Source of the DNA: Leptospira inadai serovar Lyme str. 10
GTDB taxonomy: Bacteria; Spirochaetota; Leptospiria; Leptospirales; Leptospiraceae
DNA length: 64,000 nt
NCBI RefSeq assembly: GCF_000243675.2
Contig: NZ_AHMM02000015.1
Coordinates: 62,001 to 126,000, forward strand
Reading direction: 5' to 3'
The notes below the pieces were generated by a model. The model searched no databases and had not been told where the DNA came from. It saw only the letters and a program-made list of their open reading frames with translations. Each line of letters opens with the position of its first letter. Within the stretch, counting starts at the first letter, position 1. Position numbers and translations under genes: made by a program. This document shows positions 9,644 to 19,565 of this stretch, piece by piece.

Positions 9644-9958
9644 TCAATCCTCCAATTCCACTTCCACTTCGTCATCTACGATTCTCGTTCGAAATATCGG
9701 AAGATTCTCCACTGCCGGCATGCAAAGCGCCCGACCGTCCCGCACATTAAACTTTGCGAAATGCCTGGGGCAGGTGATTACGTCGCCTTTAAGCTCGCCG
9801 TGGGAAATGGCTTCCCCGTCGTGAGTACAGACGTCCTCGAACGCGCAGATCTCGCCGCCTATAATTGTTAGACCGATCCTGCTATATTTCGTCGCAACGA
9901 CTCTGATCTCCCCTTCCTTCAATTCGGAAACTTTAACCAGCTTTCGATACGTCCCCAT
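9644..9958 (-). CDS. Rieske [2Fe-2S] ferredoxin-like protein
   Basis: 104 residues, a stand-alone Rieske domain of the NirD / dioxygenase-ferredoxin type. The ligands are C44-T-H46 and C63-P-R-H66, the normal C-x-H ... C-x-x-H pattern. It should carry a 2Fe-2S cluster and move single electrons in the cytoplasm. It sits inside the suf operon: its ATG overlaps the stop of sufD (TAATG), and sufS follows. It may feed electrons to cluster assembly or simply be an early client; that is inference. Confidence 0.9.
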   Translation of the reverse strand: MGTYRKLVKVSELKEGEIRVVATKYSRIGLTIIGGEICAFEDVCTHDGEAISHGELKGDVITCPRHFAKFNVRDGRALCMPAVENLPIFRTRIVDDEVEVELED

Positions 9959-11154
9959 TAGGAATCCCCCAACATGCGCGAATGAATTACCTCCGTCAAT
10001 TCCTCTCGGATCGACTCGGACGGAAACTCCCGGATCACTTCGGCAAGAAATCCTTCCACGATCATTTTACGCGCTTCCTCTTTAGAAATTCCCCGGGACG
10101 CCAGATAAAACAATTGTTCGTCGTCTATCTCTCCGACCGTTGCGCCGTGCTCGCATTTTACGCTATCGGCAAATACTTCCAGCTTTGGAATGGATTCCGC
10201 CCTGGCAGACCGATCCAAGAGAAGATTATTATTGATCTGAACGGCGCCTACATCCTTGCAATTTGCGGGAATTCTCAGGTTTCCCGTAAAAACATTATGA
10301 GCCTTATCTTTGATTGCCGTTCTATAAAGAATGGAACTATGTGCATGACTCTCTTCGTGCAAAATTCGAATCTCGGTATCCTGGAATTCCCGGTACCGCA
10401 ACGGAGCCAAGCCGACGTATCTGGTCCATGCGCCCTTGCCGGCGACCTCGCCATCATAGAATGCCTTTCCCCTATATCCGCCCCAGGTCGCAATCGACGC
10501 ATGAAATTTAGAGTCCTTTCCTTGGTAGGAATGAGTCGTTCGAAAGCGAAACGTAGAATCGCCTAAATTTTCTAGGCTGGAATACCTAAAGTCCGCTCCC
10601 GCTCCGGTCGTAAGCACGCTAATGCCGTTCATGAATAGAAAGCTTTGACTCGATTCGGATTCCCAACGTTCGAGAAATCCCGATGTTACTCCGGGCGGTA
10701 CGTCGATTATCAGTAACGGTAAAATGAAATTCCCGTTTCGACACCCGACGGAAACTTCCGGAATCCGGCCCTCTAACGGAAGGTTCTTTAATTTTATATA
10801 ATATGCATGAGTGAATCGGGAAGCCGCAAATAAGGAAACCCACTCGTTTTTGTAAAAGGATAAAAAGGATTCCAACGATCGAAGGACGATTTTTAGATTT
10901 TCGGGTTCCAGCTCGGATAGTTGCGTAGCTTCCGCGTACCCGTTCAGCGTAAATTCCAGAGAGGTCTGCGGACAGGGATCGGTAAAATCATCCAACTTGA
11001 AAGTGGAGAGATTCAATTTTCTCCAGGACTCCAGATGCGGACCCGGAAACGGAGCTTTTTCTAAAAACGAATTCGCCTTTGATCGGAATTCTTTTAGAGC
11101 GTCCGGCTCCCGTAGCGAGGAGAAATATTCCGAAAAGGATTCTTTTAGACGCAT
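9958..11154 (-). CDS. sufD: SufD-like Fe-S assembly scaffold subunit
   Basis: 398 residues from the ATG at 11154; ATGs at 11187 and a longer frame from 11214 would overlap sufC. The C-terminal beta-helix region has the family signature [25 protein letters not shown], with the conserved cysteine and histidine, and the SRGIS form is closer to SufD than to SufB. SufD joins SufB and SufC in the SufBC2D scaffold complex. The order sufC-sufD is seen, but there is no sufB in the cluster; it must be elsewhere or absent. Family membership is firm, the B/D assignment moderately so. Confidence 0.82.
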   Translation of the reverse strand: MRLKESFSEYFSSLREPDALKEFRSKANSFLEKAPFPGPHLESWRKLNLSTFKLDDFTDPCPQTSLEFTLNGYAEATQLSELEPENLKIVLRSLESFLSFYKNEWVSLFAASRFTHAYYIKLKNLPLEGRIPEVSVGCRNGNFILPLLIIDVPPGVTSGFLERWESESSQSFLFMNGISVLTTGAGADFRYSSLENLGDSTFRFRTTHSYQGKDSKFHASIATWGGYRGKAFYDGEVAGKGAWTRYVGLAPLRYREFQDTEIRILHEESHAHSSILYRTAIKDKAHNVFTGNLRIPANCKDVGAVQINNNLLLDRSARAESIPKLEVFADSVKCEHGATVGEIDDEQLFYLASRGISKEEARKMIVEGFLAEVIREFPSESIREELTEVIHSRMLGDS

Positions 11155-11158
11155 TCTT

Positions 11159-11920
11159 TCAATTCGTTCCTGAGAGAATCCAATCATATCCTTTCTCTTC
11201 CAGCTCGAGAGCAAGTTCTTTCCCTCCGGTTTTTAAGATTCTTCCCTGAGCAAACACATGCACGAAGTCCGGAGTGACGTAATTAAGCATTCTTTGGTAA
11301 TGAGTTATTAGAAGGATGGATCGATCGGCGGATTTACTCCGATTGATCCCTTCGCTGATAATCCGCAGGGCGTCTATATCCAATCCCGAATCGGTCTCGT
11401 CCAAGACGGCAAGCTTCGGCTTTAAGAGGGCCATCTGGAGAATTTCATTCCTCTTTTTTTCGCCGCCGGAAAACCCGTCGTTAACGTAGCGAGCTACCCA
11501 AGAATCTGGAACATCGAGGGAGGCCATCGCGTCCTTCAATTCTTTACGGAATTCTTTTACCGGTAGATCTTTTCCTCTGACCGATTTCAGTATCGTCCTA
11601 AGAAAATTTCCGATCGTAACTCCCGGAATACTGGTCGGATATTGAAAGCAAAGAAAAATACCGGCACGAGCTCTTTCGTCCGTGGAACTTTCCAGAATCG
11701 AAGCGCCCTTAAAAAGGATATCCCCGGATAAAATCTTATATTTCGGGTGACCCATAATAACGTTGGATAAGGTGCTTTTACCGGAGCCGTTCGGACCCAT
11801 AATGGCATGGACTTCGCCGTCGTTGATTACTAGGTCGACTCCTTTTAGGATTTCCTGGGTTTCTCCGGATTCGGTCTCGATTCCCGCCCGCAGACCGACA
11901 ATACGTAGGTTTTCCGCCAC
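11159..11920 (-). CDS. sufC: SufC ABC-type ATPase for Fe-S assembly
   Basis: 253 residues. Soluble ABC ATPase: Walker [10 protein letters not shown] at 42-50, Q-loop CFQYP near 91-95, signature FSGGEKKR at 150-157, Walker B with [11 protein letters not shown] at 171-181. The FSGGEKKR signature and the [11 protein letters not shown] sequence are specific for SufC. It energises the SufBD scaffold. First gene of the minus-strand suf run; about 95 bp separate it from the EAL gene, which is where the operon promoter should lie. No IscR-like operator was recognised there. Confidence 0.95.
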   Translation of the reverse strand: MAENLRIVGLRAGIETESGETQEILKGVDLVINDGEVHAIMGPNGSGKSTLSNVIMGHPKYKILSGDILFKGASILESSTDERARAGIFLCFQYPTSIPGVTIGNFLRTILKSVRGKDLPVKEFRKELKDAMASLDVPDSWVARYVNDGFSGGEKKRNEILQMALLKPKLAVLDETDSGLDIDALRIISEGINRSKSADRSILLITHYQRMLNYVTPDFVHVFAQGRILKTGGKELALELEEKGYDWILSGTN

Positions 11921-12016
11921 TTAAGACTCCTGCTTGGGACTATGTTTTTATTCTATAGGCGGAGATCAATAGGAAAGAAGGACCGAGAACGGCCTGCGAC
12001 CTAGAAACGGCGGGTT

Positions 12017-13261
12017 TTAGAATAGCTCCCAATTCAATCGTAAAACCAAAACGTAGTTCGATCCTAGAGTAAGGGTAAATAAGACATATTGTCGTTTGGT
12101 ATCTATATCGTGAATGGGCTCCGTAAATCCCCATAATCGATTGGAATGAAACGATTCCGCCTTATGATGAATGAAGAAAGGCTTCCACGCGTAATTATTT
12201 CCTATCTCGGTCAAAAGCTTGATCCAAGGCACCTCGAACGAATCCCGTTGAAACGTAGGCGTAACTTGATAACCTTGCAAGTCGCAAACAAGCACGGAAC
12301 TAACTTCCTTGGGAAGGGCGGATAAATGTTCTTCCAGTCCTTTCGTTAGGCCGTCTAGACTTCCGTTTTCCACGTCCTTAAAGATTTCTAAAAATTCGTC
12401 GGAAAATAATTTTTGCTTCTTCAGGTTCTCGACAATCTCCAAGAATCGTAGCCCCGAAAACTTCTCCAGGGAGTTCTTTAGAGTTTTATTAAATCTCTTC
12501 TTATCTTGGAAATCCAGCGCGGGTTTGGAAAAATAGAACCCCTGCAATAAATTCGCCCCCATGGAAAGAGCCAAATACAACTCTTCCTCCGTCTCCACTC
12601 CCTCGAATAAAAGCTGGGATCCTAGTCGCTGGGACATCTCGGAAATGGCAGCCAACACATTCTTGAAAGATCGCCGATTCAGACTCTCTCTCATGATCTT
12701 AATATCCACTTTCATGATATCCGGATGGATATAACCGATGCGTTCCAGATTGGAAAAACCGACACCTAGGTCGTCGACGGCGATCTTAATGCCTCTTTCC
12801 CGGAAAACGCTTACGATGTACAAAAGCTTTTCGATATTTCCTTCAAATTTGTCCTCCGTAATTTCAAGAACCATATCCGTCGGATTAATATCATATTTGT
12901 CGATCAAATGTAAAATATGAAGTCGTTTGATATCCAACACTTCTCCGCTATATACCATAGAAAGAAAGTTGGGCATCATGTTTAAGAACATCTTCGTTTT
13001 AAGACCCGTGTCTTTTAGATGTTTTATCGCCTTTTCTCTAATGATCCGATCGATATGAACCAATCTAACGGCATCCGTATCAGGATTGTGAAAATGATAT
13101 CCGAGCGAATGATATTCCTTAGTCTCGGGGGAAAGCACTCTACCCAGAACTTCGTAGCCTACGATATTGCGGTTCCCGACATCCAGGATGGGCTGGTAGT
13201 GAGGCGAATAATAACCTTCCCCTAATGAGAGAATTTGATGGGACTCGTATTCTGCAAGCAT
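12017..13261 (-). CDS. EAL-domain cyclic-di-GMP phosphodiesterase
   Basis: 414 residues. The EAL domain covers about residues 15-255. The catalytic set looks intact: E37 in EVL (in place of EAL), N94, E133 in LEITED, D163-D164 in DDLGVGFS, K184, E220 and E223 in FEGVE, and Q240. It should therefore hydrolyse c-di-GMP to pGpG. The remaining 150 residues form a C-terminal domain without a clear family; it ends in a beta-rich segment that could sense a ligand or bind a partner. No transmembrane helix is seen, so it is cytoplasmic. It is not part of the suf operon in any obvious way. Confidence 0.88.
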   Translation of the reverse strand: MLAEYESHQILSLGEGYYSPHYQPILDVGNRNIVGYEVLGRVLSPETKEYHSLGYHFHNPDTDAVRLVHIDRIIREKAIKHLKDTGLKTKMFLNMMPNFLSMVYSGEVLDIKRLHILHLIDKYDINPTDMVLEITEDKFEGNIEKLLYIVSVFRERGIKIAVDDLGVGFSNLERIGYIHPDIMKVDIKIMRESLNRRSFKNVLAAISEMSQRLGSQLLFEGVETEEELYLALSMGANLLQGFYFSKPALDFQDKKRFNKTLKNSLEKFSGLRFLEIVENLKKQKLFSDEFLEIFKDVENGSLDGLTKGLEEHLSALPKEVSSVLVCDLQGYQVTPTFQRDSFEVPWIKLLTEIGNNYAWKPFFIHHKAESFHSNRLWGFTEPIHDIDTKRQYVLFTLTLGSNYVLVLRLNWELF

Positions 13262-13509
13262 GGGGAATTCCAGCGCTAGTAGAAACCGATAGAAGCGAGT
13301 CTACAAGCATATTTCCTTTCCGGAGGAGTCGAGAAAAGGGCGAAAGGAAGGAAAATTTCCCCGGTTTTTTCGTTGTATGGATTTGCGAGAGTAGAATCGT
13401 TTCTTTTCAGTGCGTCTAAAAATCCGGTGATGAACTAATCCATTCGGCGTAGAATGTCGCGTTTGTTTATCAAAAGCTAGACTAACAAGGAAAAGTCGAT
13501 AAAACTTTT

Positions 13510-14490
13510 ATGAAAGAACCTGTCGGATCTCTTCTTCATCCTTCCACCCTCGAGCCGCTATTCGGGACGTTTTCAGGTTCCATAATGATCGATAACTCTA
13601 GGGAATATAAAGCGGGACTCTTTTCCAGCCTGAGATCCGTCGATTCGGTTTTGGTCGATATTTTGAGCGAAACCGTCTTCTTGGAGCTTCGCATTTATAA
13701 AACCGTTTTTCGTTCGGGCGCCAGCCTATTCCTCTGGAATCGAAAGAACGGCTCCGTGCGAGAAATCCAAATTCAAGGTACGGGGAGCAACTCGTTCTTA
13801 AAGCAAGGAACGTTTAGAGACGGCTACTGGAGTTTTACCAAAGATAATTACCGATTTAACTTTCGGTTAGACGATACGATCCACCAAGGTTATACGCATT
13901 CCGCAGTCTGGGAAAGGGATTTGAATTTTCAGTTAGATGCCCTGGTTCAAACGGGAAGCAAATCCAAATCCTTACCGTTTTCAAGCATAGAGCCTTCCGG
14001 TAAGGATTGGTTTTTTACGACTCATTCCTCCGACCTCCCAGTTCAAGGTCAATTAGCCTGGAACGACTTATCGGTATCCATGGACGACCAAACTCTCGCT
14101 TACTCGGTATCGAAAGGGTATTCGGGATTCGCATTCCCTTTGGAAAGTCGGATCTACGCCGGAACCGGCGGAAAAAAAAGAATTCACTTTCATATTTCTC
14201 AGGACGGCAATGCCTTTCTCTGGCGGGACGGAATCCTGGAGTCCCTCGGACAAATTCATTCGGCAGCCATGGGTAAGAAGAAAATTCTCACCGATTCCGA
14301 TTCGTCGTTTAAGATCGAACTAGAGCCTGCAGTAGAAGCAAGTTTCGAGCGACCGACGACCTGGGGAAACGGTAAATTTCGTAAAACGGTATTCACTGCC
14401 GACGGTTGGATAAAAACGAAGAACAAAAAAGAAAGCTTAAAAGACGGCATCGGAATTTGGGAAGAAATCGTATCGAAATCCTCCGATTGA
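13510..14490 (+). CDS. Hypothetical protein, beta-rich
   Basis: 326 residues, not recognised. The sequence is rich in aromatic and polar residues in alternating patterns (for example DGYWSFTKDNYRFNFRLDD), suggesting a mostly beta-strand, lipocalin- or carbohydrate-recognition-like fold. There is no signal peptide, transmembrane helix or catalytic motif that I can name. The start is an ATG preceded by AAGGAAAAG at some distance. It stands alone, converging on purQ, with about 250 bp of upstream non-coding DNA available for its own promoter. Confidence 0.6.
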   Translation: MKEPVGSLLHPSTLEPLFGTFSGSIMIDNSREYKAGLFSSLRSVDSVLVDILSETVFLELRIYKTVFRSGASLFLWNRKNGSVREIQIQGTGSNSFLKQGTFRDGYWSFTKDNYRFNFRLDDTIHQGYTHSAVWERDLNFQLDALVQTGSKSKSLPFSSIEPSGKDWFFTTHSSDLPVQGQLAWNDLSVSMDDQTLAYSVSKGYSGFAFPLESRIYAGTGGKKRIHFHISQDGNAFLWRDGILESLGQIHSAAMGKKKILTDSDSSFKIELEPAVEASFERPTTWGNGKFRKTVFTADGWIKTKNKKESLKDGIGIWEEIVSKSSD

Positions 14491-14534
14491 TCGAATCATT
14501 CCTCCGGTCCGACCCCGCAAACCTGAGCGACGAT

Positions 14535-15194
14535 CTATGAATTCAAAATTAAATCCAGAACGACTTTACCGTCCATTTCTCCGGTTACCTCGTTCATGGC
14601 CCGTTCCGGGTGAGGCATCATGCCTGCGATCTTAAAGTCGGGCGAGCAAATTCCCGCGATATCGTCTAAACTGCCGTTCGGATTTTCACCCGCGTATAGA
14701 AAAAGAATCCGGCCTTCTTCCTTCAATTGTTTGCGTACTTCTTCCGAGGCAAAATAACAACCGTCCCCGTGGGCGATCGGAACTCTCAGTACCTGAGTTT
14801 CCGGAAGTTTACCGGTGATCTTATTCGCTTCGGAAGCCTTTTTGAGTCCGACGGTCTTGCAAACGTATTTTAGATTTCGATTGCGGATCAAAGCGCCAGG
14901 CAAATAATCCGCTTCCGCTAGAATTTGAAACCCATTACAAATTCCGAATAGTTTTCCTCCACGCGAGACATGCGCCTTCACGGATTGCATAACCGGAGAA
15001 AAAGGAGCCATCGCACCGGAGCGAAGATAATCGCCGTAGGAAAATCCGCCGGGGAGAATTACGATTTCGTATTTCTCCGAAAACTGATCCTTGTGCCAGA
15101 TTTTATCCACCTGAGCCGAATAAAAAGTTTGAAGTACCGTAACGATATCGTTATCGCAATTCGAACCGGGGAACGTTATGACCGCAGCCTTCAT
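14535..15194 (-). CDS. purQ: Phosphoribosylformylglycinamidine synthase, glutaminase subunit
   Basis: 219 residues from the ATG at 15194, which overlaps the purS stop by 4 bp. Class I glutamine amidotransferase domain: the nucleophile cysteine is in GICNGFQIL (C86) and the catalytic His-Glu pair in MMPHPERAM near the C-terminus. PurQ releases ammonia for PurL, converting FGAR to FGAM in purine synthesis. Together with purS next to it, this indicates the three-subunit PurLQS enzyme; purL is not in the window. Confidence 0.95.
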   Translation of the reverse strand: MKAAVITFPGSNCDNDIVTVLQTFYSAQVDKIWHKDQFSEKYEIVILPGGFSYGDYLRSGAMAPFSPVMQSVKAHVSRGGKLFGICNGFQILAEADYLPGALIRNRNLKYVCKTVGLKKASEANKITGKLPETQVLRVPIAHGDGCYFASEEVRKQLKEEGRILFLYAGENPNGSLDDIAGICSPDFKIAGMMPHPERAMNEVTGEMDGKVVLDLILNS

Positions 15195-15439
15195 GCAGGA
15201 ATAATCTCGGAGCGATAGGTTTCGATGACGTGATTGACTAGTAATTTCTCGCAAAGTCTCTCGACCGTTTTCTTGGCCGATTCGATGTCGGGAGAATCGA
15301 GTTTAACCTCGATGTATTTTCCGACGCGAACGTCCTGCACCGAATTTTCTCCCAGTTCCGTAAGAGTCGTTTTTACCGTACTACCTTGCGGGTCCAGAAC
15401 GGATTCTTTTAAAGTTACGTTAATTCTTGCGATAAACAT
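15191..15439 (-). CDS. purS: Phosphoribosylformylglycinamidine synthase subunit PurS
   Basis: 82 residues. The small PurS fold is shown by [15 protein letters not shown] at the start and [12 protein letters not shown] in the middle. PurS bridges PurQ and the small form of PurL for ammonia transfer. The start lies 25 bp inside the 3' end of purC, and its stop overlaps purQ by 4 bp, so translation of purC, purS and purQ is probably coupled. Confidence 0.95.
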   Translation of the reverse strand: MFIARINVTLKESVLDPQGSTVKTTLTELGENSVQDVRVGKYIEVKLDSPDIESAKKTVERLCEKLLVNHVIETYRSEIIPA

Positions 15440-16287
15440 TGCAGTAACCGGTCCTGTAATTCCTTATAAGCTGAGGCAAGTTCCAAAATCAAACTTCCCG
15501 GTAAATCCGGCGGAGGCGGCTGTTTGTTCCAACCGGACTTTTCCAAATAATTTCGGAGGATCTGCTTGTCCATACTGGGAGGCGTAGTCCCTTTCTTATA
15601 GGTTTCGACCGACCAATACCTTGACGAATCCGGAGTCAGAATCTCGTCGATTAGGATGACTTTCCCGTCCAGAATCCCGAATTCAAATTTAGTGTCGCAG
15701 AGCAGAATCCCAGCCTTACCTACCAGTTCGGCCGCACGGCTGTAGATGGAAATCGATTTTTCCTTAAGAATGTCGAAGAGCTCCGTTCCGATCTCGTCCT
15801 CCATTCTTTTTTCGGAAATATTTTCGTCATGCCCGCTATCGTTTTTAATCGCAGGCGTGAAAGCCGGCTCGGAAAGTTTATCCGACTCCGATAAACCGGA
15901 AGGTAGTTTCTTGAAGGCAAGAGTTCCCTCCTGCTTATATTCCTTCCAGCCCGAGCCGGAAAGATACCCCCGAACGACGCATTCGAAATCGATTCGCTTG
16001 CATTTCTTCACGAGCACCGAGCGACCGTCCAATTCCTCCGGGAAATCCCGAAACGGAGCCGGGAATCTAGAAACGTCCGTCGTTATGATATGATTCGGAA
16101 CATCCTTAAAAAAACGGAACCATTCCGCAGAAATTCTATTTAAAACTTTTCCTTTGTCCGGGACCGTCTGCCGAAATACCATATCGAAGGCGGAGACTCT
16201 ATCGGTGGAAAGTAAGATGAGTTCGTTTCCCAGATCGAATACGTCCCTCACCTTGCCCGTATAGTTGGGCTTTGGAAGTCTCGTCAT
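15415..16287 (-). CDS. purC: SAICAR synthetase
   Basis: 290 residues. Ligates aspartate to CAIR using ATP, the eighth step of purine synthesis. Family motifs: [10 protein letters not shown] near the N-terminus, [12 protein letters not shown], the [10 protein letters not shown] loop and LCDTKFEFG with [14 protein letters not shown]. The length and the [11 protein letters not shown] variant fit the longer, yeast/spirochaete-like form. Its ATG overlaps the stop of the upstream response-regulator phosphatase (ATGA), tying that regulator to the purine genes. Confidence 0.95.
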   Translation of the reverse strand: MTRLPKPNYTGKVRDVFDLGNELILLSTDRVSAFDMVFRQTVPDKGKVLNRISAEWFRFFKDVPNHIITTDVSRFPAPFRDFPEELDGRSVLVKKCKRIDFECVVRGYLSGSGWKEYKQEGTLAFKKLPSGLSESDKLSEPAFTPAIKNDSGHDENISEKRMEDEIGTELFDILKEKSISIYSRAAELVGKAGILLCDTKFEFGILDGKVILIDEILTPDSSRYWSVETYKKGTTPPSMDKQILRNYLEKSGWNKQPPPPDLPGSLILELASAYKELQDRLLQCLSQELT

Positions 16288-17435
16288 CCTTGCAACACCA
16301 CCAGCGCAATGTCGTCATCATGAGTGAAATTATTGGAATGAGCAAGAATCTTATCCAGACAAAAAGTTAGAATATCTTGACCGGAATCCACCGCTTCTTG
16401 AAAAATCTTTCTCAGATTCTCCTCCCCTAGAATATTATAATCTTTGTCCGTAATTTCGGTGGCGCCATCCGTATATAATAACAGCGAAAAACCGGGTTCG
16501 AAGGTGATCTTTCTAAATTCGTCGTGAGTGCCAAGATCGATCGGAATGATCAGCGGCCCCATACCGGGCAATTCTTCCACTTGACCATTCTTATAAAGTA
16601 ATGGAGGAGGATGTCCTCCATTCGCGTATTCGAATACCCGATCCTCATTTAGAATTCCGTAAAAGAATGTGACGGAAAAATCTTCGGGTAGAATCTTTTC
16701 CAACTGCGCCCTTAAATTCGCGACCTTATCCTCGAGGCCGGATATTTTTCCCAAATTGGAGACCTGCATCTTTACCATCGCGGATAATAATGCCGCGGAA
16801 GGTCCGTGTCCGGAACAATCGGCGATGAACAAGTGAAGTTTTTCGTCTTCGACCCATGCATCTATAAAATCTCCGCCGATTTGCATCAAAGGATGAAAGA
16901 TGGAATTAACTCGAATACCGTTCCATACCAAGGACTTTTCAGGAACGAGTTCCTGTTGAACCCGCCGAGCCATTACGAGTTCTTTTTCGTATTTCTTCTT
17001 TTGCTGCATCAGCTCGTCTTGAAGATTCTTGATTCGAATGAATGCCCGAATTTTCGCCACGAGTTCCTTGGGCTGAAACGGTTTGTGGAGAAAATCGTCT
17101 CCACCATGAGCGATCGCCTCGTCAAAACCCAACTCGCGATTATAAGCGGTGATAAACAGGATCGGCAAAAGTTTAAACCGATCGATTTCCCGTAGTTCTT
17201 TGCAAAAGGAGAATCCGTCCTGCCCGGGCATGCTTACGTCGAGAAGCAAAATGTCCACATGGTTCGTGGCTAAAATCGCCCGAGCCTCCTCGGTATTAAT
17301 TGCGGTGAAGACCTGAAATCCGAGAGGCCTCAGTGTATGAACGAGTAGTTTCAAATTAATGTCCGAGTCATCGACCGCAAGAACGGCGTACTCGGAATAT
17401 TTCAGCATGCTTTCTGTATTTGTTGCCGTTGACAT
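16284..17435 (-). CDS. Response regulator with PP2C (RsbU/SpoIIE) phosphatase output
   Basis: 383 residues. An N-terminal receiver domain with phospho-acceptor D66 in LLLDVSMPG, acidic pair VDDSD and K118 in LHKPF, then a short coiled coil (about 135-165) and a PP2C-like domain. The metal-binding motifs are IGGDF (187-189), DCSGHG (about 206-211), YTDGATE and the terminal DDDIALVVL. Such proteins dephosphorylate anti-sigma-factor antagonists in partner-switching cascades when the receiver is phosphorylated. The cognate kinase is not nearby. Unusually, it is translationally linked to purC. Confidence 0.92.
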   Translation of the reverse strand: MSTATNTESMLKYSEYAVLAVDDSDINLKLLVHTLRPLGFQVFTAINTEEARAILATNHVDILLLDVSMPGQDGFSFCKELREIDRFKLLPILFITAYNRELGFDEAIAHGGDDFLHKPFQPKELVAKIRAFIRIKNLQDELMQQKKKYEKELVMARRVQQELVPEKSLVWNGIRVNSIFHPLMQIGGDFIDAWVEDEKLHLFIADCSGHGPSAALLSAMVKMQVSNLGKISGLEDKVANLRAQLEKILPEDFSVTFFYGILNEDRVFEYANGGHPPPLLYKNGQVEELPGMGPLIIPIDLGTHDEFRKITFEPGFSLLLYTDGATEITDKDYNILGEENLRKIFQEAVDSGQDILTFCLDKILAHSNNFTHDDDIALVVLQG

Positions 17436-17526
17436 AGTTTGGAAATTGCTCGCTCTCCGAATTGGAAATTAACCGGTCGTTTGGATTCGATTTCGACTCT
17501 ACAGGATAGCAGCATGGATGCTATCT

Positions 17527-18219
17527 TTATTCCTCGTCGAGAGGGAGCTCCTCTCTGATTGCAAAAGTTTTATCCAGTCTATAAACAAGTCGATACAATA
17601 CGAGAAAAAGAAGGTGATATCCGAGTACTCCCGCCCAAAATGCCGCCTTCATATCGGGATCCATTCCTCCTTTCCCGAGCACGGATTCCGGATGATTGCC
17701 GGGATTTTCCACCCAACGAATGGCGCCCCAGGTCATAATCGCGTTCGCAGTGCAGATTAAACTCAAGAAAGAGGAAAAAACGTATTTTTTAGAGGAATCC
17801 AGGACGAGTCCTCTCAGTAGAAAATACGCGACTAGGCTCAAAACTAGAACAAAGAAGGATTGTAACCGGGCATCCGTAAAATCCCAGGGAGTTCCCCAAG
17901 CACTGTACGCCCAGATCGGTCCCGAAAAAAGAACTCCTACAGCGAACAGCAACGAGATCTTATTCGCGGAAAGCGAAAGAGTGTCCCAGATTTGTTCTTT
18001 TTTCCATAAATAAACGACCGCGCAACAGGAGGAAATGACCGGACCATAGAGCGCGACCCAAGCGACCGGGACGTGAAAATAAAAAATCCGATGGGAAACT
18101 CCCTGATCCAAAATCGTAGCGGGATAATATAGACCCAAAAGTACCGAAAACGGAAAGAATACGAAAAATACGAGGCCGAGAATCCAATCCCAGATCGCAT
18201 TCGAGAGACGAACAGTCAT
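17527..18219 (-). CDS. ccmC: Heme exporter / cytochrome c biogenesis protein CcmC
   Basis: About 230 residues from the ATG at 18219; a TTG at 18258 is an alternative, as the SD next to the ATG is unusually close. Six membrane helices are visible. The tryptophan-rich heme-binding motif [12 protein letters not shown] lies between helices, and conserved histidines flank it (FYFHVP and the later GYHLLFL). CcmC binds heme and hands it to CcmE for cytochrome c maturation. It follows ccmB directly, giving the ccmA-ccmB-ccmC order. Confidence 0.88.
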   Translation of the reverse strand: MTVRLSNAIWDWILGLVFFVFFPFSVLLGLYYPATILDQGVSHRIFYFHVPVAWVALYGPVISSCCAVVYLWKKEQIWDTLSLSANKISLLFAVGVLFSGPIWAYSAWGTPWDFTDARLQSFFVLVLSLVAYFLLRGLVLDSSKKYVFSSFLSLICTANAIMTWGAIRWVENPGNHPESVLGKGGMDPDMKAAFWAGVLGYHLLFLVLYRLVYRLDKTFAIREELPLDEE

Positions 18220-18264
18220 ACTCCTATGAAGCTTGTTTCGGTCGTTTTGTAGGATCAAGTAGAA

Positions 18265-18936
18265 TTACTCGTCGTCCGAAGTCATTTCCACAAGCAAGGC
18301 ACCCATGGAAGCGTAAAAAGCGGAAAAGGCCAAAAGCAACCCGAGCGATCCCATCAGCGTGGAAAGGGGCTGACTCGCGAGTTTTCGTTCCGCTTCCATT
18401 CCGTACAAAAAAACCGGAATCGAAAACGGCACTAGCAATAAAGGCAATAGAATTTCTTTTAATCGGGAAGAAAGACTGATATGAGAGAGCCCGACACCTA
18501 AGAACGAGAGAGAGAGAATTCCCGGCAAAAAAAATACCAATTGGTTTCCGAATTCGGCAATATCCAAAGGGAATGCCGAAAAGAAAAGTGCAAACAATCC
18601 TAGGAGATAAATTCCCGTACTAGAAAGCGCGATAAAAACCAAAAACGATTTGGAAAGAAAAAGGATCCAGGGAGACAGAAACAGTCTGCTGGCAGTTCCT
18701 CCACCTCCTTCTCTTTCCTCCCAAGTAAACTGTCCTACGAGTACGAAGGACGCGACGAATAGCACGGCCCACTTTAAACCGATGAGAGTGACCCGATCCA
18801 TCTTCCCGTTTCTCTCCAATGCGAAATGAAATAGGAAAACGATCGCGGAAACCAGCACGACCAAAGAAAGAATCCCATTGCTCGCTCTCCCCATTAGCCG
18901 GAGTTCCTTCTTTGCCAAAGAAAAGAAGACTTTCAT
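18265..18936 (-). CDS. ccmB: Heme ABC exporter permease CcmB
   Basis: 223 residues with six hydrophobic helices. Recognisable CcmB features: a start of the KELRLMGR type, TWEEREGGG between helices 2 and 3, and LFLSPW after it. It pairs with the CcmA ATPase in the CcmABCD complex that releases holo-CcmE. Its ATG overlaps the ccmA stop by 4 bp. Confidence 0.88.
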   Translation of the reverse strand: MKVFFSLAKKELRLMGRASNGILSLVVLVSAIVFLFHFALERNGKMDRVTLIGLKWAVLFVASFVLVGQFTWEEREGGGGTASRLFLSPWILFLSKSFLVFIALSSTGIYLLGLFALFFSAFPLDIAEFGNQLVFFLPGILSLSFLGVGLSHISLSSRLKEILLPLLLVPFSIPVFLYGMEAERKLASQPLSTLMGSLGLLLAFSAFYASMGALLVEMTSDDE

Positions 18937-19565
18937 TTGTTAGGCTCCCCCAATTCCAGAATTCCGGTCGGAACTCGTAAAACAAACGAGGGGTCATGAG
19001 TCACAAGCAACATCGCAGATTCTCTGCAGACGGATTCTAAAAGCGTTTTTGCGGCGATTGCACCCTCTCCATCCAAAGCGGTAAGGGGTTCGTCTAACAA
19101 GTATAAGTCGGAAACCGGAGCCAGTGTTCTGATAACGGCCGCCTTCTGTTTCATCCCGCGCGAATAGGAAGAAACGGGATCGTTTCTCCGATTCCATAAC
19201 CGAAATTCTTTCAACCAAGTTTCTATCTCGGACGAATCCCGAAACGTTCCCGAGATTCCCCTAAAATATTCCAAATTTTCCTCCAAACTAAGCGTGGTAT
19301 ATAAACCCAACTCATGCCCGAGATAGGAAATCTTCGGATGAGCCTGGGACTGAAACCGGAAATTCGAACCGAATTTTCCGTGATGAAGAACCGAGCGTAA
19401 TAGAGTCGTTTTTCCGGCCCCGTTTCTTCCTCTTACGAGCAGAGCTTCCCCCGGAAAAACCGAGAAGGATACGTTCTTCAAAATGGACTTTCGTCCGATA
19501 CTATAGGAGAATCCCGAACATTCCAGGACGGGAGAGATTGTTTGTGTGCCAGCCAATGGGGACAA
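18933..19565 (-). CDS. ccmA: Heme ABC exporter ATPase CcmA
   Basis: About 210 residues. ABC ATPase with Walker [10 protein letters not shown] (about residues 46-54), signature-like [11 protein letters not shown], and Walker [13 protein letters not shown]. The SRGMKQK form replaces LSGGQ, as is usual in CcmA-like ATPases. The position before ccmB and ccmC supports the name. The start is uncertain: the frame opens at a TTG (19565) or a TTG at 19556, neither with a clear SD. The 5' end overlaps that of the divergent TPR gene. Confidence 0.87.
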   Translation of the reverse strand: MSPLAGTQTISPVLECSGFSYSIGRKSILKNVSFSVFPGEALLVRGRNGAGKTTLLRSVLHHGKFGSNFRFQSQAHPKISYLGHELGLYTTLSLEENLEYFRGISGTFRDSSEIETWLKEFRLWNRRNDPVSSYSRGMKQKAAVIRTLAPVSDLYLLDEPLTALDGEGAIAAKTLLESVCRESAMLLVTHDPSFVLRVPTGILELGEPNK

